Assembly: GCA_963791235.1 (NCBI GenBank)
Contig: CAWBRW010000013.1
Location: 62,001-126,000 of the forward strand
Direction: 5' to 3'
Origin: JALORV01 sp963791235
GTDB lineage: Bacteria; Pseudomonadota; Gammaproteobacteria; Burkholderiales; Burkholderiaceae_F
DNA length: 64,000 nucleotides
The translations under genes were made by a program, and so were the position numbers. Numbering within the stretch: position 1 is the first letter of the stretch; each line of letters begins with the position of its first letter. Under the pieces are notes generated by a model. The model was not told the origin of the DNA. It did not search any database and saw nothing but the letters and a program-made list of their open reading frames with translations. Shown here piece after piece: positions 1 to 10,206 of this stretch.

Positions 1-778
1 GACGAACATGCGCGAAAGGTGGCTGGCGCCGATGGCCTCGGCCGCGCGCACGTACTCGCGCGTGCGGTGCTTCATGTACTCGGCGCGCACCAGGCGGTAG
101 ATGCCGGTCCAGCCCGCCAGGCCGAGGATCAGGATCACCGTGCTGATGCCGCGACCGAGCACGGCGGCGAACGCGAAGATCAGCAGGATGCCCGGGATCG
201 ATGTGAAGACGTTGTAGACCCACTCGAGGAAGTCGCCGATGCGGCCGCCGGCATAGCCGGCCAGCGCCCCGAGCAGGGTGCCGATCAGCGTCGCCAGCAC
301 CGCGGCAAAGACGCCGACGAAGATCGAGATCTCGGCACCCTTGATGACCTTGGCGACGATGTCGCGCCCGAGGCGGTCGGCGCCGAACGGCAGCGTCTCG
401 GCGCGCGGCGGATCAGTGATCTGGATCTTCGCGGCGCGCTCGGCCCACTCCTTGTACTTGGGCGCGAGCGGATCGATGTCCGACAGGTCGACCGGCTTGG
501 CGTCCTTCGCGATCACGCTGGCGATCGGGTCGGCCCCGGCCGCTTCGAGCGCGCGGACCGACGAACGACGGCGGCGCATCGGGCACGCCGACTTCCTTCT
601 GCCAGTCGCTGGCGACCAGTCCGAGGGCAGCGGCCAGGATCAGGACGAGGAATCCGCCGACGATCGCCAGCGACGCCATGCCCACGCGGTCGTTCGTCAG
701 GCGCCGCCATGCGGTGACCCAGACGCCCGCAGACCGCTCGGAGGATGCCGCCTGATAGGCCTCGACCACGGTCGTCAT
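1..778 (-). pseudogene. Oligopeptide/dipeptide ABC transporter permease (OppC/DppC type), 3' end outside window, one frameshift
   Basis: Inner-membrane permease subunit of a peptide-type ABC importer. The start is ATG at 778, and the first about 75 codons encode a cytoplasmic tail, a first membrane segment (ILAAALGLVAS) and the start of a periplasmic loop. An extra C near 548 breaks the frame. Removing it restores LEAAGADPIASVIAKDAK and then the family-typical LPFGADRLGRDIVAKVIKGAEISIFVG, further membrane segments and the EAA-like stretch EYVRAAEAIGASHLSRMF at the window edge. The upstream permease gene ends about 8 bp before this start once its own frame is corrected. Family identity is firm. 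Whether the break is a sequence error or a real mutation is open, but the conserved protein on both sides favours error or a very recent event. Confidence 0.85.
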
Positions 779-1725
779 GCGCGCCTCACTTCAGCACCAC
801 GCGCGGATCGACCAGCTTGTAGAGCATGTCGGCGCCCGAGGTTGATCACCATCGTCAGCGCGGCCAGATAGACCGTGACGGCCTGGATCACCGGATAGTC
901 GCTGCGGTTGACCGCCAGCAGCGTCTCGCGCCCGAGGCCGGGAATCGAGAAGAACGTCTCGATCAGGAACGACCCGAGGAAGATGCCCGGAAGCTGCACC
1001 GCCACGTTGGTCAGCACCGGGATCATCGCGTTGCGCAGCACGTGCACGAACAGCGCGCGGTTCTCGGTGACGCCCTTGGCCCGCGCGGTGCGCACGTAGT
1101 CCTGGTTGATCTCGTCGAGGAAGAAGCTGCGATACAGGCGCGTGTTCGGCGCGAGCGAAACGAACATCGCGAGCAGCACCGGCAGCACCGCGTAGTGCGT
1201 CAGGTTGGTCCAGAAGCTGTCGCTCCAGCCCTGCACCGGGAACCAGCCGAGATAGAAGCCGAACAGCCACTGGCCGACGATGATGTAGACAAGGAACGAG
1301 ATCGACAGCATCACGGTCGTGATGATCATGATCGAGCGGTCGGTGATCGATCCGCGGACATATGCGACCGCCATCGCCGCGACGATGCCGAGCACCGTTT
1401 CGAGGATCAGGATCGGCACCATCACCGTCAGCGTCGCCGGCAGTCGCGTGCGGAAGATGTTCGCCACCGATTCGCTGGTCGCCCAGCTGTTGCCCCAGTT
1501 GAACGTGAAAATGGACTTAACGAAGATCCAGAGCTGCACGTACCACGGCTCGTTGAGTCCCAGCTGGGTGCGGATCGCCTCGATCTGTTCCGGCGTGGCG
1601 AGCAGGCCGCCGAGAATCTCGGCCGGGTCGCCGCCGAACCATTTGAACAGGAAGAAGACAAAGAGGATGACCCCGCCAAGCGTCGGGATCATCTGCCACA
1701 GTCTGCGTAAGATATAGGCGCCCAC
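775..1725 (-). CDS. Oligopeptide/dipeptide ABC transporter permease (OppB/DppB type)
   Basis: Inner-membrane permease paired with the OppC-type gene downstream. The N-terminus AYILRRLWQMIPTLGGVILF, the periplasmic loop with GGLLATPEQIEAIRTQLGLNEP and the DYVRTARAKGV EAA loop (binding site for the ATPase) are typical of the family. An ATG at 1770 is in frame, but the family normally begins at (M)GAYILRR, so GTG at 1725 is preferred; this also avoids overlap with the divergent gene. An extra G in GGG near 840 replaces the usual C-terminal LGADMLYKLVDPRVVLK by an unrelated tail ending at 775. Without it the stop falls at 786-788. No ATPase gene is visible in the window. Confidence 0.88.
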   Translation of the reverse strand: MGAYILRRLWQMIPTLGGVILFVFFLFKWFGGDPAEILGGLLATPEQIEAIRTQLGLNEPWYVQLWIFVKSIFTFNWGNSWATSESVANIFRTRLPATLTVMVPILILETVLGIVAAMAVAYVRGSITDRSIMIITTVMLSISFLVYIIVGQWLFGFYLGWFPVQGWSDSFWTNLTHYAVLPVLLAMFVSLAPNTRLYRSFFLDEINQDYVRTARAKGVTENRALFVHVLRNAMIPVLTNVAVQLPGIFLGSFLIETFFSIPGLGRETLLAVNRSDYPVIQAVTVYLAALTMVINLGRRHALQAGRSARGAEVRRA

Positions 1726-1843
1726 GCGGGCCGGCTCTTTCTGTCGTTGTTCGCGCCCGCTCGTGCCCACTGCGCGCGAAAGCGCGGATTATGCCGATGA
1801 CCGCCCGGTATTCCAATTTGGCGGAATCACTCCTCGAACACGC

Positions 1844-3673
1844 ATGCACGACGACGTCTCGAAAAGCCGACGCGCCTTTGCCCAAGCCATGGTGGCATCG
1901 CCGATCGCCCTGGCGGCGCCACCGGCAAGCAGCCGGGCGCAAAGCGCTGACGGATCCAGGGTCCTGCGCTATGCGTTTCGCGTCGCCGAGTCCGGGTTTG
2001 ATCCGGCGCAGGTGCAGGACCTTTACTCGAGCACCCTGAACGCCAATATCTTCGAGGCACCTTTCGAATTCGCTTACCTCGAGCGGCCGTTCGTGCTGCG
2101 TCCGAACACGGCCGCGGCGATGCCGATGGTGAACGACGATTTCCGGCGCATCGTCGTGAAGCTGCGCCCCGGCATCTACTTCGCGGAAGATCCGGCGTTC
2201 AACGGCAAGCCGCGCGAGCTGGTCGCGGCTGACTACGTCTATTCGATCAAGCGCCACTACGATCCGCGTTGGAAGAGCCCGCGCGTATACGTCCTCGAGA
2301 GCTCGACAATCCTCGGCCTGTCGGAGTTGCGCCAGGAAGCGCTGCGCAACCGCCAGCCGTTTGATTACGAACGCGAGGTCGCCGGCCTGCGCGTGCTCGA
2401 TCGCTATACCTTTGAACTGCGTTTCGCCGAGCCCCAGCCGCGTTTCCTCTACTACCTGGCCGACCCCTCCCTTGTCGGGGCGGTCGCGCGCGAGGTGGTC
2501 GAAGCTTACGGCGACAAGGTGATGGAACATCCGGTCGGCACCGGCCCGTACCGGCTCACCTCGTGGAAGCGCTCCTCGAAAATCGTTCTCGAGCGCAATC
2601 CCGACTACCGCGAGGTGCGCTACCGCGAAGCCGCACCTGACGGCGATCCGGACCTGGCTCCAAGCGTCGCAAGACTGCAGGGGCGCCGACTGCCGATGAT
2701 CGACCGCGTCGAGGTCACGATCATCGACGAGAACCAGCCGCGCTGGTTGGCATTCCTGAATGGCCAGCACGACTTCCTCGAGGAACTGCCGACCGACTTC
2801 GCCAACCAGGCGATCCCGAACAACACGCTGGCACCGAACCTCAGGCGTCTTGGCATCCAGATGGACCGCTATCCGCGGGCCGACGTCTCGCTCTCGTACT
2901 TCGCGATGGAGAACCCGGTCGTTGGCGGCTACACGCCCGACAAGGTGGCGCTGCGCCGCGCCATCGCGCTCGGTGTCGACGTCGATCAGGAGATCCGCCT
3001 CGCGCGTCGCAACCAGGCGATCCCGGCACAATCGCCGATCGGGCCGCAGACCAGGGGCTACGACCCGGCGTTTCGCAGCGAAATGAGCCAGTACGATCCG
3101 GCGCGCGCCAAGGCGCTGCTCGACCTGTACGGCTACGTCGATCGCGATGGCGACGGCTGGCGCGAACAGCCCGACGGGTCGCCGCTGACTCTGGAATACG
3201 CGACCCAGCCCGACCAGCAGAGCCGCCAGCTGATCGAGCTCTGGCGCAAGAACATGACTGCGCTCGGCATCCGCATGGAATTCCGGTTTGCCAAGTGGCC
3301 AGAGAACCTGAAGGCCTCGCGCGCGGGCAAGCTGATGATGTGGGGCGTGGGGTGGTCCGCGGCAGCGCCCGATGCGGACACCTTTCTCGCACTGGGCTAC
3401 GGACCGAACCGGGGCCAGGCGAACCACGCGCGCTTCGACCTGCCCGCCTTCAACCGGCTCTACCAGCAGCAACGCGTGCTGCCCGACGGACCGCAGCGCG
3501 CCGCGGTGATGGAAGAAGCCAAGAAGCTGATGATCGCCTACATGCCCTACAAGGTGCACGTGCACCGCTACTTCACCGACCTGGCGCATCCGTGGGTGGT
3601 CGGAGCTCGCCGCAACATCTTCGTGCGTGACTTCTGGAAGTACGTCGACATCGACCCGAGCCTCAAGGCCTGA
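1844..3673 (+). CDS. ABC transporter substrate-binding protein, family 5 (SBP copy 1, intact)
   Basis: Extracytoplasmic solute receptor of the SBP_bac_5 (oligopeptide/dipeptide) family, about 609 residues from ATG 1844. The frame is open from 1763, but the sequence before 1844 lies in the divergent promoter space and looks non-coding. The leader SRRAFAQAMVAS has a twin-arginine pair followed by a hydrophobic stretch and an Ala-rich cleavage region, so Tat export is plausible. Family hallmarks are ESGFDPAQVQDLYS, RPGIYFAEDPAFNGKPRELVAADYVYS, HPVGTGPYRL, WLAFLNGQHDFLEELP and GYVDRDGDGWREQPDG. It is the first of four tandem paralogues, divergent from the permease pair, and the only one with an unbroken frame. 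The substrate cannot be read from sequence; peptides or related compounds are an inference from family. Confidence 0.9.
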   Translation: MHDDVSKSRRAFAQAMVASPIALAAPPASSRAQSADGSRVLRYAFRVAESGFDPAQVQDLYSSTLNANIFEAPFEFAYLERPFVLRPNTAAAMPMVNDDFRRIVVKLRPGIYFAEDPAFNGKPRELVAADYVYSIKRHYDPRWKSPRVYVLESSTILGLSELRQEALRNRQPFDYEREVAGLRVLDRYTFELRFAEPQPRFLYYLADPSLVGAVAREVVEAYGDKVMEHPVGTGPYRLTSWKRSSKIVLERNPDYREVRYREAAPDGDPDLAPSVARLQGRRLPMIDRVEVTIIDENQPRWLAFLNGQHDFLEELPTDFANQAIPNNTLAPNLRRLGIQMDRYPRADVSLSYFAMENPVVGGYTPDKVALRRAIALGVDVDQEIRLARRNQAIPAQSPIGPQTRGYDPAFRSEMSQYDPARAKALLDLYGYVDRDGDGWREQPDGSPLTLEYATQPDQQSRQLIELWRKNMTALGIRMEFRFAKWPENLKASRAGKLMMWGVGWSAAAPDADTFLALGYGPNRGQANHARFDLPAFNRLYQQQRVLPDGPQRAAVMEEAKKLMIAYMPYKVHVHRYFTDLAHPWVVGARRNIFVRDFWKYVDIDPSLKA

Positions 3674-3677
3674 ACCG

Positions 3678-5518
3678 ATGACATCGCCGGATTCCCCGCA
3701 ACGCCGTGAGGCGCTGAAGGCCGTGGCGCTTGCCTCGCTGGGCGTGCCAGCGGGTGTGCTGGCCCAGCAACCGAAGGATGGCGATCAAGGAACTGCGTTA
3801 TCCGTTCGAAGTCGCCGAGACCGGGTTCGATCCGGCGCAGATCGTCGACCTCTACTCACGCATCGTCACTTCTCACATCTTCGACGGGCTGTGGGACTAC
3901 GACCATCTGGCCCGGCCATTCAAGGTCCGGCCGAACACGGCCGACCGCGATGCCGGAGATCTCCGACGATTTCCGCACCTATGTGGTTCGCCTTCAGGCC
4001 GGGCATCTTCTTCCAGGACGATCCTGCCTTCAAGGGCAAGCGGCGCGAGTTGGTCGCGGACGATTACGTCTATTCGTTCAAGCGCTTCTTCGATCCACGC
4101 TGGAAGTCGCCGGCGTACGCCTCGCTCGCCGACCTGCGGTTCATCGGACTGTCCGACCTGCGCGAACGCGCCGTGAAGGACAAGACGCCGTTTGATTACG
4201 ACTCGACGGTTGAAGGCCTGCGCGCGCTGGACCGGTACACGCTGCAGTTCAAGTTCGAGCGACCGCTGCCACGCGTCGTACTGACGCTTGCAGGCGGCGA
4301 TCTTTACGGGGCGGTGGCGCGCGAAGTCGTCGAGGCTTACGGCGACAAGGTCATGGAGAACCCGGTGGGCACGGGGCCGTTTCGCCTGCTCGAGTGGCGC
4401 CGATCATCGAAGATCGTGCTCGAGCGCAACCCCTCCTATCGCGACGTTCGCTACGACGCCGAGCCCAACGCCGACGACGCGGAGGGTCAGGCTCTTCTGG
4501 CGCGGTTCAGAGGGCCGCAAGCTGCCGATGATCGACCGGGTCGTCATATCGATCATCGACGAGGTGCAGCCGCGCTGGCTGTCATTCCTGAACCAGCAGC
4601 AGGATCTGCTGTACCTGCTGCCGTTCGATTTCGTCAACCTCGCGGCCCCCAACGGCAAGCTCGCGCCCAACCTGGCGCGTCAGGGCGTGAGGATGTGGCG
4701 CACGCTCGCGTCGGATGTCACCCTGATCTACTTCAATATGCACGACCCCGTCGTCGGCGGCTACGAGCCGGAAAACGTCGCACTGCGCCGGGCCATTGGC
4801 CTAGGCATCAACATCGACCAGGAAGTGCGGCTCTACTGGCGTGGGCAGGCGATGCGGCGCAGTCCGCACTTGTGCCGAACACGGTCGGGTATTCGTCAAA
4901 GTTCCTGTCGGAGAACGGCCAGTACGATCCGGCCCGCGCCAAGGCCCTGCTCGACTTGTTCGGCTACGTCGACCACGACGGCGACGGCTGGCGTGAACGC
5001 CCCGACGGCAGTCCGCTGGTATTGCATTGGGCTACGACAGCCGGACCAGCGGGCACGCCAGCGCGACGAACTGCGTCGCAAGGATCTGACTGCACTGGGC
5101 ATCAAAGTCGACTTCAAGGCGGCCAAGTGGCCCGAGAACCTGCGCAATGCGCGTGCGGGCAAGCTGCAGGTCTGGAATCTGGGGGGAAGTCGCTGCATCT
5201 CCGGACGGGCAGGAATCGCTCGACCGCGCGGCGACAGTCCACTGGGGCGGCCAGAATCTGGCACGTTTCTCGAACAAGCGTTTCGACAACATCTACGAGC
5301 GACTGCGCTCGTTGCCCGACGGCCCGGAGCGCGAGGCGCTGTTCGAGGAAGCCAAGCGGCTGATGACGGCGTATGCGCCTTACAAGTTCGGCATCCACCG
5401 CATCCTGACGGACCTAGCGTGGCCGTGGGTCGAAGGCTTCCGTCGTCCGGTGTTCTGGCTCGACTGGTGGCAGTACGTGGACATCGATGCGGCCCAGCAG
5501 GCCAAGGGGATCAAGTGA
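3678..5518 (+). pseudogene. ABC transporter substrate-binding protein, family 5 (SBP copy 2, about 7 single-base indels)
   Basis: Second paralogue, starting 4 bp after copy 1 stops (ATG 3678, leader QRREALKAVALASLG). Joining frames gives a full-length family 5 receptor, but the frame changes near 3780 (extra G), 3945 (extra C), 3994 (extra T), 4513 (extra G in GGG), 4854 (missing G), 5037 (extra A) and 5184 (extra G in a run of six). Between breaks every family motif is present: ETGFDPAQIVDLYS, RRELVADDYVYSFKRF, NPVGTGPFRLLEW, MIDRVVISIIDEVQPRWLSF, GYVDHDGDGWRERPDG and WWQYVDIDAAQQAKGIK. I saw no in-frame nonsense codons and no loss of conserved residues. That is unusual for an old pseudogene and suggests consensus errors or very recent inactivation. 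Confidence 0.85.
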
Positions 5519-7348
5519 AGCGCAGGACCGTGTTGAAAGCCGGTCTGCTTGGCGCTGTGCCATGCATCGAAGCCGCCGCGGACGTTTCACAGAAAGGTTC
5601 CTCGGGGCCCAAGACGTTCCGGTGGGCGATCAACTTTGCCGAGACGGGTTTTGATCCGGCGCAGATTTCGGATCTTGCGTCGAACTACATCGTGGCCAAC
5701 ATCTTCGAGGCGCCGCTGCAGTACGACCCGCTGGCCCGTCCCGCGCTCATCGAGCCGCGGACCGCCGCAGGGATGCCGGACATCTCGCCCGATTTCCGGA
5801 CGATCACGGTCAGGATCCGGCCCGGCATCTACTTCCAGGACGACCCGGCGTTCAAGGGCAAGCCGCGCGAGCTGGTGGCAGCCGACTACGTTTATCAGCT
5901 CAAGCGGGTCGCGGACCCGCGCTGGAAGAGTCCGCTGTGGACGACGATTGAAAGCAGCAAGGTGGTCGGCCTGGCCGAAGCGCGCAAGCAGGCGCAGGCC
6001 ACCGGCAAGTTCGACTACGACGCGGAGATCGAAGGCATCCGCGTGCTGGACCGCTATACGTTCCAGATCAAGCTCGGCGAGCCGAGTCCGCGCTTCTACG
6101 AGAACCTGACCGATGCGCGCATGTTCGGCGCCGTCGCGCGCGAGGTCGTCGAGGCCTACCCGGACGAGATCATGGGCAAGCCGGTCGGCACCGGACCGTT
6201 CCGGCTCGCCAGGTGGGTGCGCTCCTCGCAGAATCGAGCTCGAACGCAGCCCGACGCTTTCGCGACGAGTTCTACGACGCAGCACCGGCAGCCGACGACG
6301 CAGCCGGGCAGGCAATCTTCGCGCGGCTCAAGGGCCGCAAGCTGCCGCTGGTCGACCGGGTCGAGTTTTCGATCATCGAAGAGAGCCAGCCGCGCTGGCT
6401 TTCCTTCCTGAACGGGCAGCAGGATACGGTCCACATCCCGCCCGAGTTCATCAACGTTGCCGCGCCCAATGGCAAGCTGGCGCCGGCGCTCGCCAAACGC
6501 GGGATTCAACTGCAACGGATGCTGAACCCGGATGTGATCGTCACCTACTTCAACATGGACGATCCGATCGTCGGCGGATATGCGCCGGAGAAGGTGGCGC
6601 TGCGTCGGGCGATCAGCCTTGGCTACAACACCGAAGAAGAGATCCGCCTGGTCCGACGCGGCGCAATGAAGGTGGCGCAATCGCAGGTGCCGCCGTTGAC
6701 CTTTGGCTACGACGACGAGTTCACCAGCGAGATGGGAAGCTTCGACCGTGCGCGTGCGCGCGCGCTGCTCGACACCTACGGCTACGTCGATCGAGACGGC
6801 GACGGCTGGCGCGAACAGCCGGACGGCTCGCCGCTGCTCCTGGTCATGGCGACACAATCCAGCCAGATCGACCGCGCGTTCAACGAGATGTGGAAGCGCC
6901 AGCTCGATGCGCTCGGCATCAAGGTCGAGTTCAGTGTCAATCAATGGCCCGAGAACAACAAGAGTGCAAGGAGCGGCAAGCTGATGATGTGGGGCCTCGG
7001 ATGGTCCGCCACGGCTTCCGACCCCGACTCTTTCCTGGCGCTGGGGCACAGCGGTGACATCGGCGGCACCAATTACGCGCGCTTCAAGCGCGCCGAGTAC
7101 GACGAGCTCTACAACCTGCAGCGCCAGTTGCCCGACGGCCCGCAGCGCGACTGCGACGATCCACGAAATGAAGCGGCTGTTTGTCGCCTACATGCCCTAC
7201 AAGGTGCACGGCCACCGCTATATCAACGACCTGACCCAGCCGTGGTTGATCGGATACCGCCGGCATCCGTTCGCACGCGACTTCTTCAAGTACGTCGACG
7301 TGGACGAAGACGTCCGAGGCGTCGAGTCGCTGAGTTCGCAATGCAGCG
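5515..7348 (+). pseudogene. ABC transporter substrate-binding protein, family 5 (SBP copy 3, about 4 single-base insertions)
   Basis: Third paralogue. It starts at GTG 5515, which overlaps the stop of copy 2 (GTGA), giving a leader KRRTVLKAGLLGAVP with a twin-arginine motif RRxxLK. Continuous protein runs to about 6230. Extra bases near 6231 and 6259 break the frame; it is then open through VDRVEFSIIEESQPRWLSFL, GGYAPEKVALRRAISLGYN, GYVDRDGDGWREQPDG and LMMWGLGWSATASDPDSFLALG to about 7148. One more insertion near 7149 precedes IHEMKRLFVAYMPYKVHGHRY. A last extra C near 7311 hides a TGA at 7334-7336, seven bases before the next gene; the uncorrected frame runs on to about 7362. The product is otherwise a normal family 5 receptor. 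Confidence 0.85.
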
Positions 7349-9161
7349 CCGCGATGTCCTGAAGACGCCGGCCGCCGCCGCTCTTGCCGCCTCGGCGCCG
7401 CTGGCGATGTCGGCGCCAGTCCCGAAGACACTTCGCGTCGCCTTCCCCACCGCGGAGACCGGCTTCGACCCTGCACAGGTGCAGGATCTGTACTCGCGCA
7501 CTGTGATCGGGCACATCCTCGACGCACCGCTCGAGTTCGACTTCATGGCGCGGCCGACGCTGCTGCGTCCGAACACGGTGGAAGCGCTGCCCGAGATCTC
7601 GCCGGACTTCCGGACCTTCACCTTCCGGCTGCGCCCCGGGATCTTCTTCCAGGACGACCCGGCATTCAGGGGCAGGCCGCGCGAACTGGTCGCCGCCGAC
7701 TACGTCTATTCGTGGAAGCGCATCTACGACCCGCGCTGGAAGAGCCCGATGCTGTTCGTGCTGGAGAACAGCAAGGTGCTCGGGCTCACTGAGCTGCGCG
7801 CCGCGTCGCTCAAGGGCAAGCGCCCTTCGACTACGACGCGCGCGTCGATGGCCTCGAGACGCTCGATCGCTACACGCTGCAGCTCCGGCTCGCGGAGCCG
7901 AATCCACGCTTCATCTACAACTTCGCCGACTGCATCGCTGTTCGGTGCGGTCGCACGCGAGGTCGTCGAGGCCTACGGCGACGACATCATGGCGCACCCG
8001 GTCGGCACCGGCCCGTTCCGGCTGGCCGCATGGACGCGCTCGTCGCGCATCGTGCTCGAGCGCAACCCGACGGATACCGCGAGGAGCGGTACGACTTCGA
8101 GGCGGCAGCCGACGCGCCGCAGCTCGCGCCGGAGACCGGCACGCTGCAGGGCCGCCGCCTGCCGCTGGTCGACCGCGTCGAGATCTCGGTCATCGAGGAG
8201 TCGCAGCCACGCTGGCTCGCGTTCCTGCAGGGAGAGCTCGACATCCTCGATCCGGTGCCGATCGATCTGGTGCGCGTCGCAGCACCGAACGGCAGGCTTG
8301 CACCGTTTCTCGAAAAGCGGCGCGTGAAGGCCGTGTTCACGCCGATGTCGGACGTCACGCTCAGCTACTTCAACATGGAGCACCCGCTGGTCGGCGGCTA
8401 CGCGCCCGAGAAGGTGGCGCTGCGGCGCGCGATCGCACTCGGGCTTCGACGGCCAGCAGTACATCCGCAGCATCTTCAGCGGCTTCGGCGTGCAGGCGCA
8501 GTCGCCGTTCATCTCCGGGCACCTGGGGCTACGACCCGGCCTACCGCACGACGATGTCGGAGTACGACCCGGCGCCGCGCTCGGGCGCTGCTCGACACCT
8601 ACGGCTACGTCGACCGCAACGGCGACGGCTGGCGCGAGACGCCGCGAGGGCCAGCCGTTGACGCTCGAAATCGCGTCAACGAGCACGCAGCGTGACCGCA
8701 GCCAGAACGAGCTGTGGACGAAGTTCATGAACGCACTCGAACCTGCGCACGACGTTCCGCATCGGCCAGTGGCCGGAGCTGGTGAAGCTGTCGACGGCCG
8801 GGCAGCTGATGATCTGGGGCTACGCCTGGCAGCTCGGCCAGCCCGACAGCGACACGAACTTCGGCATGGCCTACGGCGGCAACATGGAATCGATCAACGA
8901 TGCCCGCTTCGACCTGCCGGCGTTCAACCGACTGTTCGAGCAGCAGCGCGTGTTGCCGGACGGCCCGGAGCGCCTTGCGCTGCTGCACGAGGCGGGCCGC
9001 CTGATGGTCGCCTACATGCCGTACATGCTGCACATGCACCGCGTCAATGTCGATCTGTGCCAGCCGTGGGTAACGGGCTTTCGCCGACATCCCTTCACCA
9101 CGCCGCAAATGGACGCTGGATCGACGTCGACGCCGCGCAATACGCGGCGATGCGCAGCTGA
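7341..9161 (+). pseudogene. ABC transporter substrate-binding protein, family 5 (SBP copy 4, about 8 single-base indels)
   Basis: Fourth paralogue. ATG 7341 gives MQRRDVLKTPAAAALAASAP, again an RRxxLK leader. The first about 160 codons are intact (ETGFDPAQVQDLYSRTVIG, RPGIFFQDDPAFRGRPRELV). The frame then changes near 7826 (missing base), 7932 (extra T), 8070 (missing G), 8442 (extra G), 8523 (extra G), 8574 (extra C), 8648 (extra C) and 8742 (extra A). Reassembled, it carries the whole family pattern: LVDRVEISVIEESQPRWLAFLQ, MEHPLVGGYAPEKVALRRA, TYGYVDRNGDGWRE and LMVAYMPYMLHMHR, ending AAQYAAMRS. Its stop overlaps the start of the following lipase gene (TGATG-type junction), so the two were read as one transcript. 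Confidence 0.85.
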
Positions 9162-10108
9162 TGCTGTCCCGGATCCTGCGCATCGGTGCCGGCTTCGAGC
9201 TGCTTGCGGCCATCGCGCTGGCCGCCGCGCTCGTGCACTACGGCACCTCGCCCTGGCTGGCCGTCACGGCGGCGGTGATGCTGCCACTGGCCGTTCAAGG
9301 CGTGCCTCTGGCGATCGAATTCGCAACCGGCGCGCTGGTCGATCGCCGGCCTGTCGCGCGACTCGGCCCGCTCGCGCTCGCCGGGGTCTGGTGGGGCGAG
9401 ACCTGGCGCTCGTTCAAGGTCTTCAACGTCGATCAGCCGTGGCGCGCCGGCTTCCCCGAGCCGGCGGTCGTGCACGACCCGTCACGTCCCGCGGCGCTGT
9501 TCATCCACGGCTACCTGTGCAACCGCGCGACGTGGCGGCCATGGCTGGTCGACCGCGGCCTCGCGCAGCGCTGGAACTGCGCGACCGTCAACCTCGAGCC
9601 GGTGTTCGGTGCCGTCGATCGCTATACCGACATTGTCCACGCCGCCGTCGAGCGCCTGCGCGCCGCCTCGGGCGCCGAGCGTGTGACTCTCGTCTGTCAC
9701 AGCATGGGAGGACTGGTGGCGCGTGCGTACCTGCGCGCCCACGGCCATGACGCGGTGGCGCGAGTGATCACGATCGACACTCCGCATCACGGGACACTCT
9801 TCGCGCGCCTCGGCCACGGCGACAACACGCGCCAGATGCGCGTGGCCTGCGACTACGTCCGGCGCCTGGCAGAGAGCGACGAACCGGTCGAGTTCGTCTG
9901 CTTCGCGAGCCAGCATGACAACCTCGTGGTACCGCGCGACGGCCAGATCCTGGCCTGTGCCGAAGCCGTCTGGTTCGAGCGCATCGGCCATCTCGCAATG
10001 ACCGATAACGACGACGTGCTGCACAAACTAATCGAAGTGGTTGAGCGACCGTTACTTGGAGCCGGCGCGCCCGCGACGCGCGACGCCCTCGCCGTTACCA
10101 GCAGCTGA
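9161..10108 (+). CDS. Alpha/beta-hydrolase, triacylglycerol lipase/esterase-like, membrane-anchored
   Basis: Predicted serine hydrolase of 315 residues. Two hydrophobic segments at residues 1-50 (FELLAAIALAAALV and WLAVTAAVMLPLAVQGVPL) should anchor it in the inner membrane. The hydrolase domain follows: LFIHGYLCNR oxyanion-hole region (about 109-118), nucleophile elbow VCHSMGGLVARAYL (Ser about 182), VITIDTPHHGTLFA, an Asp in ASQHDNLVVP and a His in RIGHLAMT as the probable triad partners. This pattern fits the lipase/PGAP1-like group. It starts inside the stop of the last substrate-binding protein gene and is followed by a hairpin terminator. The lipid or ester substrate is unknown. Confidence 0.85.
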   Translation: MLSRILRIGAGFELLAAIALAAALVHYGTSPWLAVTAAVMLPLAVQGVPLAIEFATGALVDRRPVARLGPLALAGVWWGETWRSFKVFNVDQPWRAGFPEPAVVHDPSRPAALFIHGYLCNRATWRPWLVDRGLAQRWNCATVNLEPVFGAVDRYTDIVHAAVERLRAASGAERVTLVCHSMGGLVARAYLRAHGHDAVARVITIDTPHHGTLFARLGHGDNTRQMRVACDYVRRLAESDEPVEFVCFASQHDNLVVPRDGQILACAEAVWFERIGHLAMTDNDDVLHKLIEVVERPLLGAGAPATRDALAVTSS

Positions 10109-10161
10109 ACTCGGGCCGCGCGCCCGGCCGCTCCGAAGAGCGGCCCGCAAACTATTCGGAG

Positions 10162-10200
10162 AATGTGCACGTGCGCCGGCAAAGCCGGCGCGTACACATT
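10162..10200. terminator. Long hairpin between convergent genes (probable bidirectional terminator)
   Basis: GCGCCGGC (10173-10180) and GCCGGCGC (10184-10191) form a perfect 8-bp stem around AAA. Outer AATGTG / (C/T)ACATT arms extend it with a small bulge. It lies between the lipase (plus) and the reductase gene (minus), which converge here. No clear U-tract follows on either strand. Confidence 0.6.
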
Positions 10201-10206
10201 CGACGC

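Noticed and set aside
3133..3160. EF-hand-like DxDGDGxxE loop in all four receptors as a calcium-regulated feature
   Set aside because: The same acidic loop occurs widely in family 5 binding proteins, with no calcium role that I can support.
1517..3589. 690-residue minus-strand frame opposite SBP copy 1
   Set aside because: Shadow of the conserved plus-strand gene; no recognisable domains and GC third-position bias explains its length.
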